Positions 1 through 10,989 are shown, numbered from the stretch's first letter. The stretch: 64,000 nt of DNA from Endomychus coccineus (GCA_958510875.1 OY294071.1:32084581-32148580); one strand, 5' to 3'. Notes: generated by a model from the sequence alone, not told the origin. Translations and numbers: made by a program.

Positions 1-112
1 TCTTGGAAAGCTCAAGGGACAGCAGAAATAATTTAAAAGCATCATAGGATTCATGACAGGTCACGGGACACTGCAAACTCAAAGGTCATATGAGAAAAAT
101 TGGCGTAGTTAA
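1..112 (+). pseudogene. LINE-B C-terminal remnant
   Basis: Translation shows a match to the last part of RNase H-bearing LINE ORF2 proteins: residues IIGFMTGHGTLQT fit the pattern LxGxxTGHxxL that precedes the C-terminal Cys-rich motif in LINE-B copies elsewhere in the window (for example near 28.6 kb). It carries at least one stop and breaks off near 112, where a new RNase H domain begins in a different register, so two LINE fragments are joined here. Family assignment rests on this short motif. Confidence 0.45.
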
Positions 113-750
113 TAATGGGCCGTGTGGTTCATGGACGGGTCTAAGACTGGCGAGTCTAGCGGAGCCGGAGTCTACTCGTGTACACTCAGAAGGGAGGTTT
201 CAGTTCCCCTAGTTGCCCACGCAACTGTTTTTCAGGCTCAGGTCTAAGCAATACGGAGCTGTGCCCTGGAAAACCTGAGAGTAAACTACCGGATTTACAT
301 CTGCACTGACAGCCGAGCAGTCCTGGGCGCACTTCTAGGCTTGCCTTGGAGTGCAGGGAAACAGTAGTGCAGTAACAAACTACTGCTAGTGTGGGTACCC
401 GCCCACTCTGGCATGAAGGGTAACGAAGTGGCCGATGAAATGGCCAAACGGGGTTCCTTGAACGCCCCTGGCCCCGATGTAATGATCGGAATCTCATCGA
501 CCACCGGGCTCCACGCCCCCAAGGAGCTACTGGAGAAACAGTGGCTCTCGGTATGACGTGGTGCCCCTGACATGATATAGGTGAAGCTCTACATTAAGGA
601 GTTCTCGCCTAAACTCTCCGAAAACCTACTTTCCATGAGCAGGAGAGGACTCCTCACAGGAAACTGTCATCTGAATAAACGTCTACACACAATGGGCATT
701 GTTGAAGACCCAGCGTGCAGTAGATTTGGAGAGGTGGACGAATTTTTGCA
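113..750 (+). pseudogene. LINE-B RNase H and C-terminal remnant
   Basis: The RNase H domain of a non-LTR retrotransposon is readable with breaks. FMDGSKTGESSGAGVYS (from about 125) holds the first catalytic Asp, CTDSRAVLGALLG (about 300) another acidic residue, and VWVPAHSGMKGNEVADEMAKRG (about 390-450, cited in part) the conserved His and last Asp. A stop-free stretch from 581 continues into LLTGNCHLNKRLHTMGIVED, the C-terminal zinc-knuckle lead-in. Stops at about 267 and 554 and a gap before VWVP show that it is dead. It ends where a TA microsatellite and a mariner begin. The enzyme would have degraded the RNA strand during target-primed reverse transcription. Confidence 0.8.
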
Positions 751-760
751 CCAAAAAACG

Positions 761-786
761 TATTTATATATATATATATATATATA
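761..786. repeat. (TA)n microsatellite
   Basis: A run of about ten TA dinucleotides lies at the left edge of the mariner at 787. Mariners insert at TA, so the tract is either a favoured target or an expansion of the duplicated site. Confidence 0.85.
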
Positions 787-1621
787 CGAGGTGTGGCAAT
801 TAAGTTCCGAGACTGATTTTTAAAAATTGAAACCAGCTTAGCGAGAAGAATGTAAAGGGCGTGGTTTTAATCTGTATTTATCCCTTGACCTTGGGTAGAA
901 ATTTCAAGCGGCTACAATGAACAGTCTTGTTGTAATCGTGAAATAACAAACGTGAAAAAATTACACTCGGCAAGTCCGCGACGGAAATCTATGAAAATTT
1001 GCAGACGGTTTATGGGGATCATTGCCTATCCCGTGCCAGAGTTTTTGAGATGTACAAACGTTTTCAGGAGGGTAGGGGGAATGTTGAAGATGACGAGCGC
1101 CACGGGCGGCCTGTGACTTCAAAAAGTGACTTGAACGTTCGAAAAGTAACCGAGATTGTTCGAAAAGACCGTCGATTAAGTATAAGGGCCATTGCGAAGG
1201 CTCCGAGAAAAGATTCGCAAAAAGAGACCCGAAATGTGGAAAGAGAACTCCTGGATTTTCCATCAAGACAATGCGCCGGCTCACAACGCGTACTCTGTCA
1301 AGGATTATTTGGCCAAAAACCAGGTCACAATCGTGGAGCACCCACCATATTTGCCGGATTTAGCACCCTGCGACTACTACCTGTTCCCAAAAATCAAATC
1401 CTGCTTGAAAGGAACCCGCCATGAGTCATTAGAAGACGGCAGCTACTCAACAATCTGTCGGAAGATGACCTGCAGCACTGCTTCACAGAGTGGAAAATTC
1501 GCATGAAGCGGTGTAGGGATGCGAAAGGAGAGTATATTGAAGGGGAAAAATGAAAAAGTGTACAAAATTTAAAAATAAAGATGTTATAGCAATAGTCTCG
1601 GAACTTAATTGCCACACCTCG
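787..1621 (+). mobile_element. Internally deleted mariner (DD34D), 835 bp
   Basis: The ends are inverted repeats of about 30 bp. The left tip is CGAGGTGTGGCAATTAAGTT and the right end (about 1590-1621) is its reverse complement, with TA on each side. Full mariners are near 1.3 kb, so roughly 450 bp are missing from the middle. The tips differ from those of the mariners at 4356 and 28192, so this is a separate lineage. Both ends are complete, so it could in principle have moved with transposase supplied in trans. Confidence 0.92.
960..1510 (+). pseudogene. Mariner transposase, central part deleted
   Basis: The N-terminal helix-turn-helix region is readable (VFEMYKRFQEGRGNVEDDER, DERHGRPVTSKSDLN) up to RLSIRAIAKA near 1200. 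It is then fused, with a frame change, to the C-terminal part of the catalytic domain, where IFHQDNAPAHNAYSVKDYL and LPDLAPCDYYLFPKIK are present. The Asp of QDN and the Asp of APCD are separated by 34 residues, the DD34D signature. The first catalytic Asp (normally in a TGDE-like motif) is lost with the deletion, so the product could not cut DNA. The start of the protein is also frame-disturbed around 960-1000. Confidence 0.88.
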
Positions 1622-1932
1622 TATATTCCAAGAGGGGGGTTAACGGAATGTCACGAAATTTGGACTGAAGGTTCCTCAAATACCAAAAATAAGTATTAAG
1701 TTCAAACCTTAGCCGGAAGGATCATAAAAAAAAATAAAACTCCAAAACTGACCTAAAAAAAGGCAAAAAACCAGTTTTTTTAAAGTTAGACATGGTTCCA
1801 CCCAATATTGGTAATAGGAATTTTAGGATCTTATCATTTTTATCATAAGACACCATTTTTTCTAGGTCGCTAACTTCTATCAAACTTTTACGAACCTCGT
1901 CCTATTTTTCCGTAGATTGACTCCACTATTTG
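1622..1932. other. Unassigned AT-rich stretch
   Basis: No coding pattern, inverted repeat or recognisable element seen. Confidence 0.4.
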
Positions 1933-2071
1933 CTTACAATATTTATTGTTAAATTCAACATTCTGATTACACTACTGTGTGATGATTGCTACGAATAGTA
2001 ATAATAATAAGTTAAAATTTTTCAAGAAGCTCTAAAATAGTTACACAAAGCAAATAGATTATTCGAAACTG
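1933..2071. repeat. Direct repeat, copy 1 (about 139 bp)
   Basis: The stretch beginning TTACAATATTTATTGTTAAA recurs in the same orientation at 2680-2815 with a few substitutions and a small indel. Content is non-coding. A LINE fragment follows copy 1 directly, within the last shared bases GACTGACG. Confidence 0.85.
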
Positions 2072-2336
2072 ACGGAATACCCAGCGTGTAGTAAATGTGG
2101 AGAGGTGGACGGAACTGCCTCTCACATCCTAGCAGAATATCCAGCACTGGCTTCTCTTAGGCTACAATACCTCAACAGCACACATATGCCGCTTGAAACC
2201 GTAAGAGATATCAGTCCATGCAAAATCTTAGCCTTCGGCCTGCAGGACTGATTTTTGTATCAAGAGGTGCAGAATGAACCCAATCAAACGGTCTAAGTGC
2301 TAAGTGCCCCCGCTTTTATTGATTGATTGATTGAAG
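2072..2336 (+). pseudogene. LINE-B 3' end with (TTGA)n tail
   Basis: One frame reads EYPACSKCGEVDGTASHILA and then ALASLRLQYLNSTHMPLE up to a natural stop at about 2250. This is the C-terminal CxxC...H zinc-knuckle region of LINE-B, the same segment as the one ending at 750. The non-coding tail finishes in four TTGA units (about 2320-2336), a typical simple-repeat tail for such LINEs. It is a 5'-truncated copy. I see no convincing target-site duplication. Confidence 0.78.
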
Positions 2337-2679
2337 GTCCGTGTGTAGATAATTCGTATGGCAGAACTACTAGAGAGGGGCCAACAAAAAAATATCACTT
2401 CGATATAATTAAAGTTTTACATAATATCGTTTCAAAATTGTATTAGAAGAATAATATATATATATATATATATCATACATATTGTAGGCAAATTGTATTC
2501 ACGAAGTTGGCATTTTCATAGTCATGTGAACTTCTCTGTACACAAGTTCTTAAAATACTTTCAACCAAATGATATGAAATGGTAGTTTCATCACGAATAT
2601 TTGATATTCGACGTATTTCATGCTGACGTCATAGCTTCTTACTTCATGAGACGTTCACTTATTCGCTAATCTTTTGATT
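2337..2679. other. Unassigned, with AT microsatellite
   Basis: Holds a short (AT)n tract at about 2452-2473. No coding or element signature otherwise. Confidence 0.4.
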
Positions 2680-2815
2680 ACAATATTTATTGTTAAATTC
2701 AACATTCTGATTACACTAATGTGTCATAATTGCTAAGAATAGTAAAGTTAAAGTTAAAATTATTCAAGCTCTGAAATAGTTACACAAAGCAAATAGATTA
2801 TTAGAGACTGACGAA
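2680..2815. repeat. Direct repeat, copy 2 (about 136 bp)
   Basis: Same sequence as 1933-2071, about 745 bp downstream in the same orientation. The two copies bracket a LINE 3' fragment and some unique DNA. Confidence 0.85.
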
Positions 2816-2856
2816 ATAATTGTATGTTCGGGGTTCTTTCAATCGGCATATAAATA

Positions 2857-4089
2857 GTCTAGGAGCCAGAGCGATATTGATGGTCTGAATATTAACCCGA
2901 TGGCACTATGGTTTATCGTTAGAGGACGGTTCAATGACCAATTCATCTCACAGACCGAATTTTCGCCGGCTTGTAGATCTCGAGATACAGTCTCCGCAAA
3001 TTGTTTATTTTTTGACTGTTGACCCTTTTCAAGTTGCGGTTACTTGAAAAGCATACTATTCTTATACACTTCCACCATGTGCCATCATTTTTTATAGTGT
3101 CCGTTTATCAGGCTGACCAGTCAAAATTGGACCGAAAATGGACTGCATGTTAACCCTCCCAAACCTGGTGGAAAATGTTCATTGGTGTTGGCAATTGTTA
3201 AGATACCCTATTCTATCAAGAATTATCGGTCCATTTCCGAGTAATTGGCCATTATTTGGACCAAAAATGTTTTTTATTCTCATTTTGTGGCTAAACCTTG
3301 CGGATTACAAGGTAACATGATGGCACCATGTTAAATAACTTTATTGAAGGTTAAATAAAGATTTAAAATTATTGCCATCACTCCTTGACTATTTCAACCC
3401 TCCAAAACCACCCCCAAAAAATATGAATAATATGGATAATATGGATAATATGATTTTATGATAACTTAGTCAATTATTGAGATTCTGGCTGGGTTTAAAA
3501 TCGAAACGGCCTTTTCTATTTTTTGTTTGTTTTGGGGGGTGGTTTCAGGGGGTTTTGGGGGGTTGAAATAGGCAAGGAGTGATGGAAACAATTTTAAATC
3601 TTTATTTGACCTTCAATGAAGTTATTTAACATGCTGCCATCATGTTACCTTGTAATCCGCAAGGTTTAGCCACAAAATGAAAAAAAAAACATTTTGGTCC
3701 AAATATTGGTCAATTACTCGGAAATGGACCGATAACTTTTGATGGCATAGGGTATCTTAACAATTGCCAACACCAATGAACATTTTCCACCAGGTTTGGG
3801 AGGGTTAACTTGCAGTCCATTTTCGGTTCAATTTCAACTAGTCAGCCTGATAAACGGACATGATAAAAAATGATGGCACATGGTGGAAGTGTATAAGAAT
3901 GGCATGCTTTTCAAGTAACCGCAACATGAAAAGGGTTAATCTCCAGTCAAAAATAAACAATTTCGAGATCTAGCAGCCGGCGTAAATTCGGTCTGTGAGA
4001 TGAATTGGTCATTGAACCGTCTTCTAACGATAAACCATAGTGCCATCGTGTTAATGTTCAGACCATCAATATCGCCCTGGCTCCTAGAC
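2857..4089. mobile_element. TA-flanked palindromic foldback element, copy A (1233 bp)
   Basis: The left arm (2857 to about 3440) reads GTCTAGGAGCCAGAGCGATA and its reverse complement closes the element at 4089. The arms match, with scattered differences, almost to the centre near 3470, so only a few tens of bases are not self-complementary. TA flanks both tips (2855-2856, 4090-4091), as expected for Tc1/mariner-type insertion. A second copy lies at 20181-21390. No transposase is present. Short ORFs in the arms are mirror accidents. As single strand or transcript it would fold into a hairpin of nearly 600 bp. Confidence 0.9.
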
Positions 4090-4355
4090 TATAACGTGAA
4101 GGTGAGGTTACCCCAATTATTGAAGTTACGAAGAACAAAAACAAATAATACTGGATAGCTATTGAAAGATGGCTTGAATCATATTTTTGGAAATGATTTC
4201 ACTAATTTCAATAAACGACGAATTGTTTGTAGCATAGATATTGTTCTACATAGAACCTGTAGAGTGTATTACTATTGGGGAAGAAGCAAAAGAAATATAA
4301 TCAATAAAGCGACTCAAATCATTCTTCTTTGATGAATGGACTATACGCTGCTATA

Positions 4356-5319
4356 CGAGGACAAGGGAAAATGAAATAAGAAATGATTTAGATAGTCAAA
4401 ACTTTTTATTTCTCAACATAATATCCTTGTAGCCCGATACACTTCGTCCAAGGTTTTTCTAATTCTTCGATCCCTTCCAAATAATAAGATTTCGGCAATC
4501 CTTCAAAATAGACGTTTGTTTCAGCTCATCGTTAGAGCCAAATCTGTTTCCGCCAACAGCTCTGCATAATATATGCCGGTGATCGTTTTGCCCTTTTCAA
4601 GGTTATCGATATAGACGATATCGTGTGCATCCCAAAAAACTGTCGCATAGACTTTGTTAACCGATTAACCCATTTTGGTCTTTTTCGGCTTCGATTCGCC
4701 AGGACAAGTCCACTGTTTCGATTGTTCTTTGGTCTCTGGTGTATTGTGATGGATCCATGTTCGGCCACAGAAACAGCGCAAAAAGTCGAAATACTCCTTT
4801 AAAGTTGTCACATGGTCGCGCTTGTTGTCAACAGAGAGCAAATAGATGTCCATACATAGCCTCAGCAGTCTCCTTCACTTTAACTCACCGATCGTCCAAT
4901 GTCACACCATGGATTTTATAGACGATTTCTGGCCTTGTAACCTCAATTGGACGACCAGAACGTTTGGCGTCCTTTGTGGCCATACTACCACAACAAAAAT
5001 CAGTAAACCAGTTGTGAATCGTTCCAAGCGATGGTGAGGAGTCCCCATAAAGTTCAACAAACGATGCTTTGGCTTGCGTAATGTTTTTTCCACGCAAGAA
5101 ATAACGTTTAATCAAGACGCGAAATTCCCTTTTTTCCATGTTTACAAAAATCTCCAAGGTTGCTTGCTTTCGATGGGTGTCGAAACAGAGCTCAATGACA
5201 TGTCAGTCTGAAAATTTTAATGCGTTCTAGTTAAAGATGGTAAATTACAAATGTCACATGTGATTTTCGATTGTGGTGCCATCTGTTTTATTTTTCAGGG
5301 ACTTTTCACCTTGCCCTCG
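4356..5319 (-). mobile_element. Internally deleted mariner, 964 bp
   Basis: The left tip CGAGGACAAGGGAAAA (4356) and the right tip, read inward CGAGGGCAAGGTGAAAA, form imperfect terminal repeats, each next to TA. It encodes a broken mariner transposase on the minus strand. At 964 bp it is about 300 bp shorter than a complete mariner. Its tips and protein differ from the mariner at 787. Confidence 0.88.
4440..5139 (-). pseudogene. Mariner transposase remnant
   Basis: From a Met at 5139 the frame reads MEKREFRVLIKRYFLRGKNI and SLGTIHNWFTDFCCGSMATK, then KRSGRPIEVTRPEIVYKIHG, the N-terminal DNA-binding half of a mariner transposase. A stop follows at about 4885. Reading resumes in other frames with TWIHHNTPETKEQSKQW (around the first catalytic Asp; the usual DE before TWIHH reads GR here) and a segment like FFGMHTISSISITLKRAKRS. 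The HQDNAPAH and final Asp motifs are absent, so the enzyme is dead. Confidence 0.85.
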
Positions 5320-5321
5320 TA

Positions 5322-5670
5322 TGGGAAACACAAGAGACCAAAGGGAAGAAGCCAGCCCAGGCTGTTCCACTACCCCACATCAATACTGTGTTAGTGGTGT
5401 TCATTAATTTTGTTATTCATCATTCTTGCGATAAATTGTTTAACGAAGAAATTATTAGATGTATTAGGTATATATATTCTATGATTTCAACATTTAATAT
5501 GTGCTGTTTGCCACATCAATGCAATAAAACAGTCGACTGAAGAGAATAACTAAAAACTAAACGGATCGAAGATATCAATATAATTATTCTACTATCTTTA
5601 TAAAAATCACTCTCACAGAAGGCATAGAGTACTGATCCTATCGAATTGAACGAAGTATCATTTCTCAATC
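5322..5670. other. Unassigned stretch
   Basis: A short open frame (5271-5540, plus) overlaps the mariner tip and shows no recognisable domain. Nothing else supported. Confidence 0.35.
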
Positions 5671-5678
5671 AGAATAGC

Positions 5679-7358
5679 CAGTGGCGGCTCGTGAACTTTT
5701 CAAGAGAGGAGGCTGGACATAAAACGTTTTTGTAAAAATATACTCTATTCAGCCAATTAATTTAACCTTTGCACAGCGACCGTACCAGCTACTTCAGTGA
5801 CAAAATTAATTGTTGCCGAGCAAGAACCAACGTGGAGGTGTAGAGTTTCTCTTGGCAAAAAATTTTTTGTTCGTTTTTTTTTTTTTGGATTTTTGATATT
5901 TTTTCTTTTTTTTTTCATTTTCCATATTTTTTTTTTTTATTATTTTTATTAACTTTTTTTATATATTAACGGAATTTACGGTCTTTAGTTTGCGAAAAAT
6001 GATCAATAATGTTATCATAAAATGTATCATTTTGTTTTAAGTGTGTTACTAAATCTTTTTCAATAGATATCAAACTAACATTGTATAAACGATTTTGGCC
6101 CATTGTATTTCGCATGTAAGTTTTAATTCGTTTGAGAGTAGAAAATGATCTCTCCACCGATGCCGACGTGACAGGAATGGTGACTGTCAAACAAAGTAGT
6201 TTATAAAACTGAGGTAAAACTTGTTGCAAATCATTGTCTATCATATATTTTATCATATCGGCGTGAATGTCGTACTGGCCTAAAATATCTTTATCCGAGT
6301 ATACAACGCATAACTCATTGTGCAGTGCTATTTTATCAAAAAATTTATATTCTAGAACTAAGTTATCTAAAAGTGTATTGGGAAACTTTTTTGAAAAAGA
6401 TTCGAAAAATCTTCTATTCGTCAAGTCGAAAGACTTCAATTCATGTAAATCGGAAAATCGAATCTCAATTTGACCTTTAATAGTATCTAAAATTTCATAA
6501 AAAAAGTTGTTTATAATGTAGTTTCTTGTCTACCAAATTATATGTTTTCCTCCTTTAACAATATTCTGTTTACCGGTTAATTTAAACTTAATACTCGATG
6601 TAATATGTTCCTGCGATTTTTCATGTCTGTCTATACCACGAGCTACATTTTTCAAATCATCATAACCCAAGTGCCCCCAACATGAAGTTGTATCAGATGT
6701 AAATAGCAAGCAATACCAGCAATATAATTTATTGTGTACCTCAGATCCCGTTAACCACAAATATTTTTTATAATTATTGAAACATACCTGTCATCACTAA
6801 TCCTTTCAAATCCGGTAAGGGCCGTTTATTTCTAAAAATACTTTCCTGTCATATGTTAATCCACTAAATGGATTTTCTAAGATCTCAGCAACTAAATCAC
6901 TACTCATTTTAACGTTTAATAACCAAAGAACTCTTTGTTAATAACTCACCGAACAGATAAATTATAACTTAACCTTACATCGCGTGGCGAAACAAAAACA
7001 ATAACTGATGGAGCACATGTCGCTGTCGCAAGTATCGTATTTCATACGACCGACCAAGTTCGTACGAGAAGCTAGCCTACATAGAGTGTTGCCATATTCG
7101 CTGTTTTACCCTATTTGGCGATTGAACTGGTTGGAAAAACGGCAACTGTGTTGACCACACGTATTTAGCGTTTGAGATATATAGAGAATCTAGCCTCTGG
7201 CCACTGTTGCCAGATTAAAAATAACTACTGAGAAAGGGGAATTAATTGTAAAATTTAAAGAATTATCAGAGAAACAGGAAATAAAATGGAGAATGATCAT
7301 TAAGATAAATTGGTGAGGAGGCTGAGCCTCCTTAGCCTCCTTCGAGGAGCCGCCACTG
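5679..7358 (-). mobile_element. hAT deletion derivative, copy A (1680 bp)
   Basis: The ends are inverted repeats beginning CAGTGGCGGCTC at 5679, with the reverse complement closing at 7358. A perfect 8-bp target duplication AGAATAGC lies at 5671-5678 and 7359-7366, the size expected for hAT. It encodes, on the minus strand, the two ends of a hAT transposase with the middle missing. Copy B at 8317-9986 has the same deletion junction, so the deleted form itself was mobilised. Confidence 0.95.
5966..6907 (-). pseudogene. hAT transposase, zf-TTF type, core deleted
   Basis: A Met at 6907 opens MSSDLVAEILENPFSGLTYD, then breaks. From 6760 the TTF-type zinc-finger region is readable (SEVHNKLYCWYCLLFTSD, DRHEKSQEHITSSIKF) and ends at a stop after KGGKHIIW. 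The reading frame resumes as ELKSFDLTNRRFFESFSKKF and runs to the hAT dimerisation domain (LPQFYKLLCLTVTIPVTSAS, VERSFSTLKRIKTYMRN, to about 5966). The catalytic core between finger and dimerisation domain is missing. It cannot encode an active enzyme but may have been moved by a complete relative. Confidence 0.9.
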
Positions 7359-7366
7359 AGAATAGC

Positions 7367-8177
7367 CTGGACAATTTATTGACAAGTGGGTTACATTTAA
7401 TATATCAGCTATAACTGGTTCGATAAGACCAGGAACTAAGCGGCAGAGGATAAGTATTTCTAATGTTTTTCGTCTTTGCAGAGGCAGCTTCTCGGCATCA
7501 TAATGTAGTTAAAATATAGCATACCAACAGCGTTTTTGTAGACCGCTCGAATATTTTGCTTCCATATTTTCCGATACGTCTTCACGTATTTTCCTAATAC
7601 GCGTAACTAAATCAATTCATCATCGGCGAGATCTTTTATATAGAAGTTGATAAACTTTTCACGAACATAACATATATTCATTGTTCGTTGGATAAACTTG
7701 ATAGGCCATATTTCATTTGCATTCTGAAGAAGCTTTGAAGTTTTATCCAGCTCACAGAATGTTGCTCGCTATAATGGTTTCCTCACCCAATCGAAAACAA
7801 CACCGATAACTGGATCAAGGATATAGATAATACACGAAAATATCCACGAATGACATAGGCAGAAGGATGAAGGAAAATTTACTAGAACATTATTAATGTG
7901 CTGCTGATTATTATTATTATCAACATGAATTTCGTTTCAACTGAAACTCTTTTTACTTCTATCACCATACATAGTATAAGAGAAGTATATTGTTATCGAC
8001 CTCAGAAACTTGGATTTGGACCCGCAAATATTACATTTGTAGATTCAAAATTTAATATTTCCTAGGTAGTTTTAATCTTGTTTTAGACCAATATAATAAA
8101 AAAGGTTTGTAAATGAAGTCTTACTATGATGTTTCATAGTAAAATCAAATAGAAATGTAAATGTAACTATTACACAT
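7367..8177. other. Unassigned AT-rich stretch
   Basis: About 0.8 kb between the hAT copy and the LINE endonuclease fragment. No coding pattern recognised on either strand. Confidence 0.4.
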
Positions 8178-8316
8178 TAACAAACGAGGAGAAGCATTGT
8201 TGGAATTCCTGATGGCTCACAACTTGATTGATATTACGGTATCTACGGGGCGCATGAATAGCCTAGTGCATAACTGGCATGTGGCAGAGGAACCAAGTTT
8301 ATCTGACCATAGGTAC

Positions 8317-9986
8317 CAGTGGCGGCTCCTCGAAGGAGGCTAAGGAGGCTCAGCCTCCTCAGCAATTTATCATTTATCTTAATGATCATTGTCCATTTTA
8401 TTGCCAGTTTCTCTGATAATTTTTATAATTTTACAATTAATTCCCCGTTCTCAGTAGTTATTTTTAATCTGGCAACAGTGCCCTGAGGCTAGACTCTCTA
8501 CATATCTCAAACGCTGAGCATGTGTTGTTCAACGCAGTTGCCGTTTTCCCGAGCAGTCCGATAGCCAAATAGGCTAAATCAGCGAAAATGGCAACACCCT
8601 CTGGAGGCTAGCCTGCGGCAGCCGCTCGCAATCTATGAAATACGACACGTGCGTTCTGCCGACTGCTGAGTAGGTCAGTCAGTGCTTGTTTATGTGTTGT
8701 CACGCCACGCGAAGTAAGGTTAGATTGTTGTCTGTTGTAAACTTAAAATGAGTGTTAGTGAGTTAGTTGCTGCCTTTTAGAAAATCCATTTAGTGGATCA
8801 ACATACAATAAAAGTGTTTTTTGAGTTATTAACAAAGAGTTCTTTGGTTATTAAACGTTAAAATGAGTAGTGATTTAGTTGCTGAAAAGATTAGTGATGA
8901 CAGGTATGTTTCAAAATCGATCATTTGATACTGATAATTGTAAAAAATGTTTATGGTTAAAGGGATCTGAGGTACACAATAAATTATATTACTGGTATTG
9001 CTTGCTATTTACATCTGATACAACTTCATGTTGGGGGCACTCGGGTTATGATGATTTGAAGAATTTAGCTCCTGGTATAGACAGACATGAAAAATCGCAG
9101 GAACATATTACATCGAGTATTAAGTTTAAATTAACCGGTAAACAGAATATTGTTAAAGGAGGAAAACATATAATTTGGTAGACAATAAACTACATTATAA
9201 ACACTTTTTTTTATGAAATTTTAGATACTATTGAAGGTCAAATTGAGATTCGATTTTCCGATTTACATGAATTGAAGTTTTTCGTATAACTTAGTTCTAA
9301 AATATAAATTTTTTGATGAAATAGCACTGCACAATGAATTATGCGTTATATACTCGGATAAAGATATTTTAGGCCAGTACGACATTCACGCCGATATGAT
9401 AAAATATATGATAGACAATGATTTGCAACAAGTTTTACCTCAGTTTTATAAACTACTTTGTTCGACAGTCACCATTCCTGTCACGTCGGCATCGGTGGAG
9501 AGATCATTTTCTACTCTCAAACGAATTAAAACTTACATGCCAAATACAATGGGCCAAAACCGTTTATACAATGTTAGTTTAATATCTATTGAACAAGATT
9601 TAGTAAAACACTTAAAACAAAATGATACATTCTTTGATAATATTATTGATCATTTTTCGCAAACTAAAGACCGTAGAATTCCGTTAATATATAAAAAAAG
9701 TTAATAAAATTAATAAAAAAAAACTAAATATGAAAAATTCCAAAAAAAAGAAAAAATATTAAAAATCCAAAAAAAATAAAAGACAAAAAACGAACAAAAA
9801 ATTTGTTTGCCAAGAGAAACTCTATACCTCCACGTTGGTTCTTGCTGGGTAACAATTAATTTTGTCACTGAAGTAGCTGGTACGGTCGCTGTGCAAAGGT
9901 TAAAAGGCTGTGAATAGAGTGTATTTTTACAAAAACGTTTTATGTCCAGCCTCCTCTCCTCCTCAAAAATTCACGAGCCGCCACTG
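8317..9986 (+). mobile_element. hAT deletion derivative, copy B (1670 bp)
   Basis: Same terminal repeats as copy A (CAGTGGCGGCTC...), opposite orientation. A perfect 8-bp target duplication ATAGGTAC lies at 8309-8316 and 9987-9994. The target was the endonuclease region of a LINE. Relative to copy A it has lost about 60-70 bp near 9288 and carries an extra diverged version of the 5' coding start at about 8748-8810. Confidence 0.96.
8863..9704 (+). pseudogene. hAT transposase, core deleted (copy B)
   Basis: Starts MSSDLVAEKISDDRYVSKSI, then GSEVHNKLYYWYCLLFTSDT (TTF-type zinc finger) ending at the same stop after KGGKHIIW as copy A. It resumes after a further small deletion with DMIKYMIDNDLQQVLPQFYK and VERSFSTLKRIKTYMPN (dimerisation domain) up to 9704. 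The shared stop and shared missing core show that copies A and B descend from one deleted progenitor. Confidence 0.9.
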
Positions 9987-10989
9987 ATAGGTACATGCGA
10001 TACACACAGCGTACAGAGTACAGAAACTAAAGGGCCACCAAGTGGGACTTCTATTAAGACAAACTACCTTGGGTACTACCCAACGAAGGCACCTATAGTG
10101 GCGGAGTTGAACATAATGGTGACAACTGTTTCCTCAGCCATAATTAAAGCCTTCAGAACCTCATGCCTAATGAAAGCGAAAAGACAGGAAAGCTCTGCCA
10201 CCTGGTGGAGCTCACAATTGTCCGTAATGAGGGGGAGAGTAAGAAGACTGTTCAACAAAGCCAAGCGAATTAGCACGTACTGGGATGAATATCGCTTGGC
10301 ACTGACATCTATAAGAACGCCATCAAGAAAGCGCGAAGGAGGAAGTATTGCCAGGGGACAGACGATATACCCAGCTATGCTAGACTCCACAAGGTACTAG
10401 CAACCGGACTACGACAGAAAGTAGGCTCCTGTGCAAACCCACAACAAGGATATAAAAAAAAGAAGAAACGCTGGAGCTACTGCTCCAGACTCACTTCCCT
10501 GGATCACGTTCTGAAAACGACCGTAATAAGACAGAACCGGGAGATCTCGTAGCTTAGAAAAGAGCGGCGACGGAAAACTGGGCTCTGTCTGCGAGTATCA
10601 TTAACAAATCAAAAATCTAATGGGGAATTCATTTATTTCAAACATACAAGTCGCCAAGAACCGATGGGATACTGCCAGCTTTATTGCAGCAAGCAATCGA
10701 TATACTGGCCCTCACAGTGTGAAATGCTGAGAGCCAGCTTGGCACTGATCTACATACTGGCCGAGGGGATGGCGAGAGTCTTACTCCCAGCCAAAATCTT
10801 TCCGTCCGATCAGTCTAACATGGTTTCTCCTGAAAACTCTAGAGAAACTGATCGACAGGCATGTTAGGGATGGAACTCTTATGAGAAACCACCTACATCG
10901 TAACCAGTATGCCTACCAAACCGGGAAATTCTGCGAAATGGCGGTATACGAGTTAATGCAGAGAGCAGAGAAATCGCTGGACTGATCGC

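Larger units (their letters stand above)
8178..10985 (+). pseudogene. LINE (endonuclease end, linker, start of RT), split by a hAT
   Basis: Before the hAT: RGEALLEFLMAHNLIDITVS and AEEPSLSDHRY, the C-terminal end of an apurinic-type endonuclease with its SDH motif. After the hAT (9995 on) the frame continues from the split codon with the linker (AIIKAFRTSCLMKAKRQES, WWSSQLSVMRGRVRRLFNKA) and the start of the reverse transcriptase near 10650 (TDGILPALLQQ, FRPISLTWFLLKTLEKLIDR, HRNQYAYQTGKF). It stops near 10985, before the catalytic box, and has several stops. Likely the LINE-B or a related clade (R1/LOA/I-like). It is older than the hAT inside it. Confidence 0.82.

Noticed and set aside
3138..3320. 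60-codon ORF in the foldback arm, repeated with changes at 20923-21105 on the other strand
   Set aside because: It is present because the foldback arms are copies of one another. The peptide has no domain, and several changes between copies alter it, so coding is not supported.
9942..10400. 152-codon ORF starting at the hAT end
   Set aside because: Its first codons are hAT terminal sequence; only the later part is real LINE coding, so the Met is accidental.
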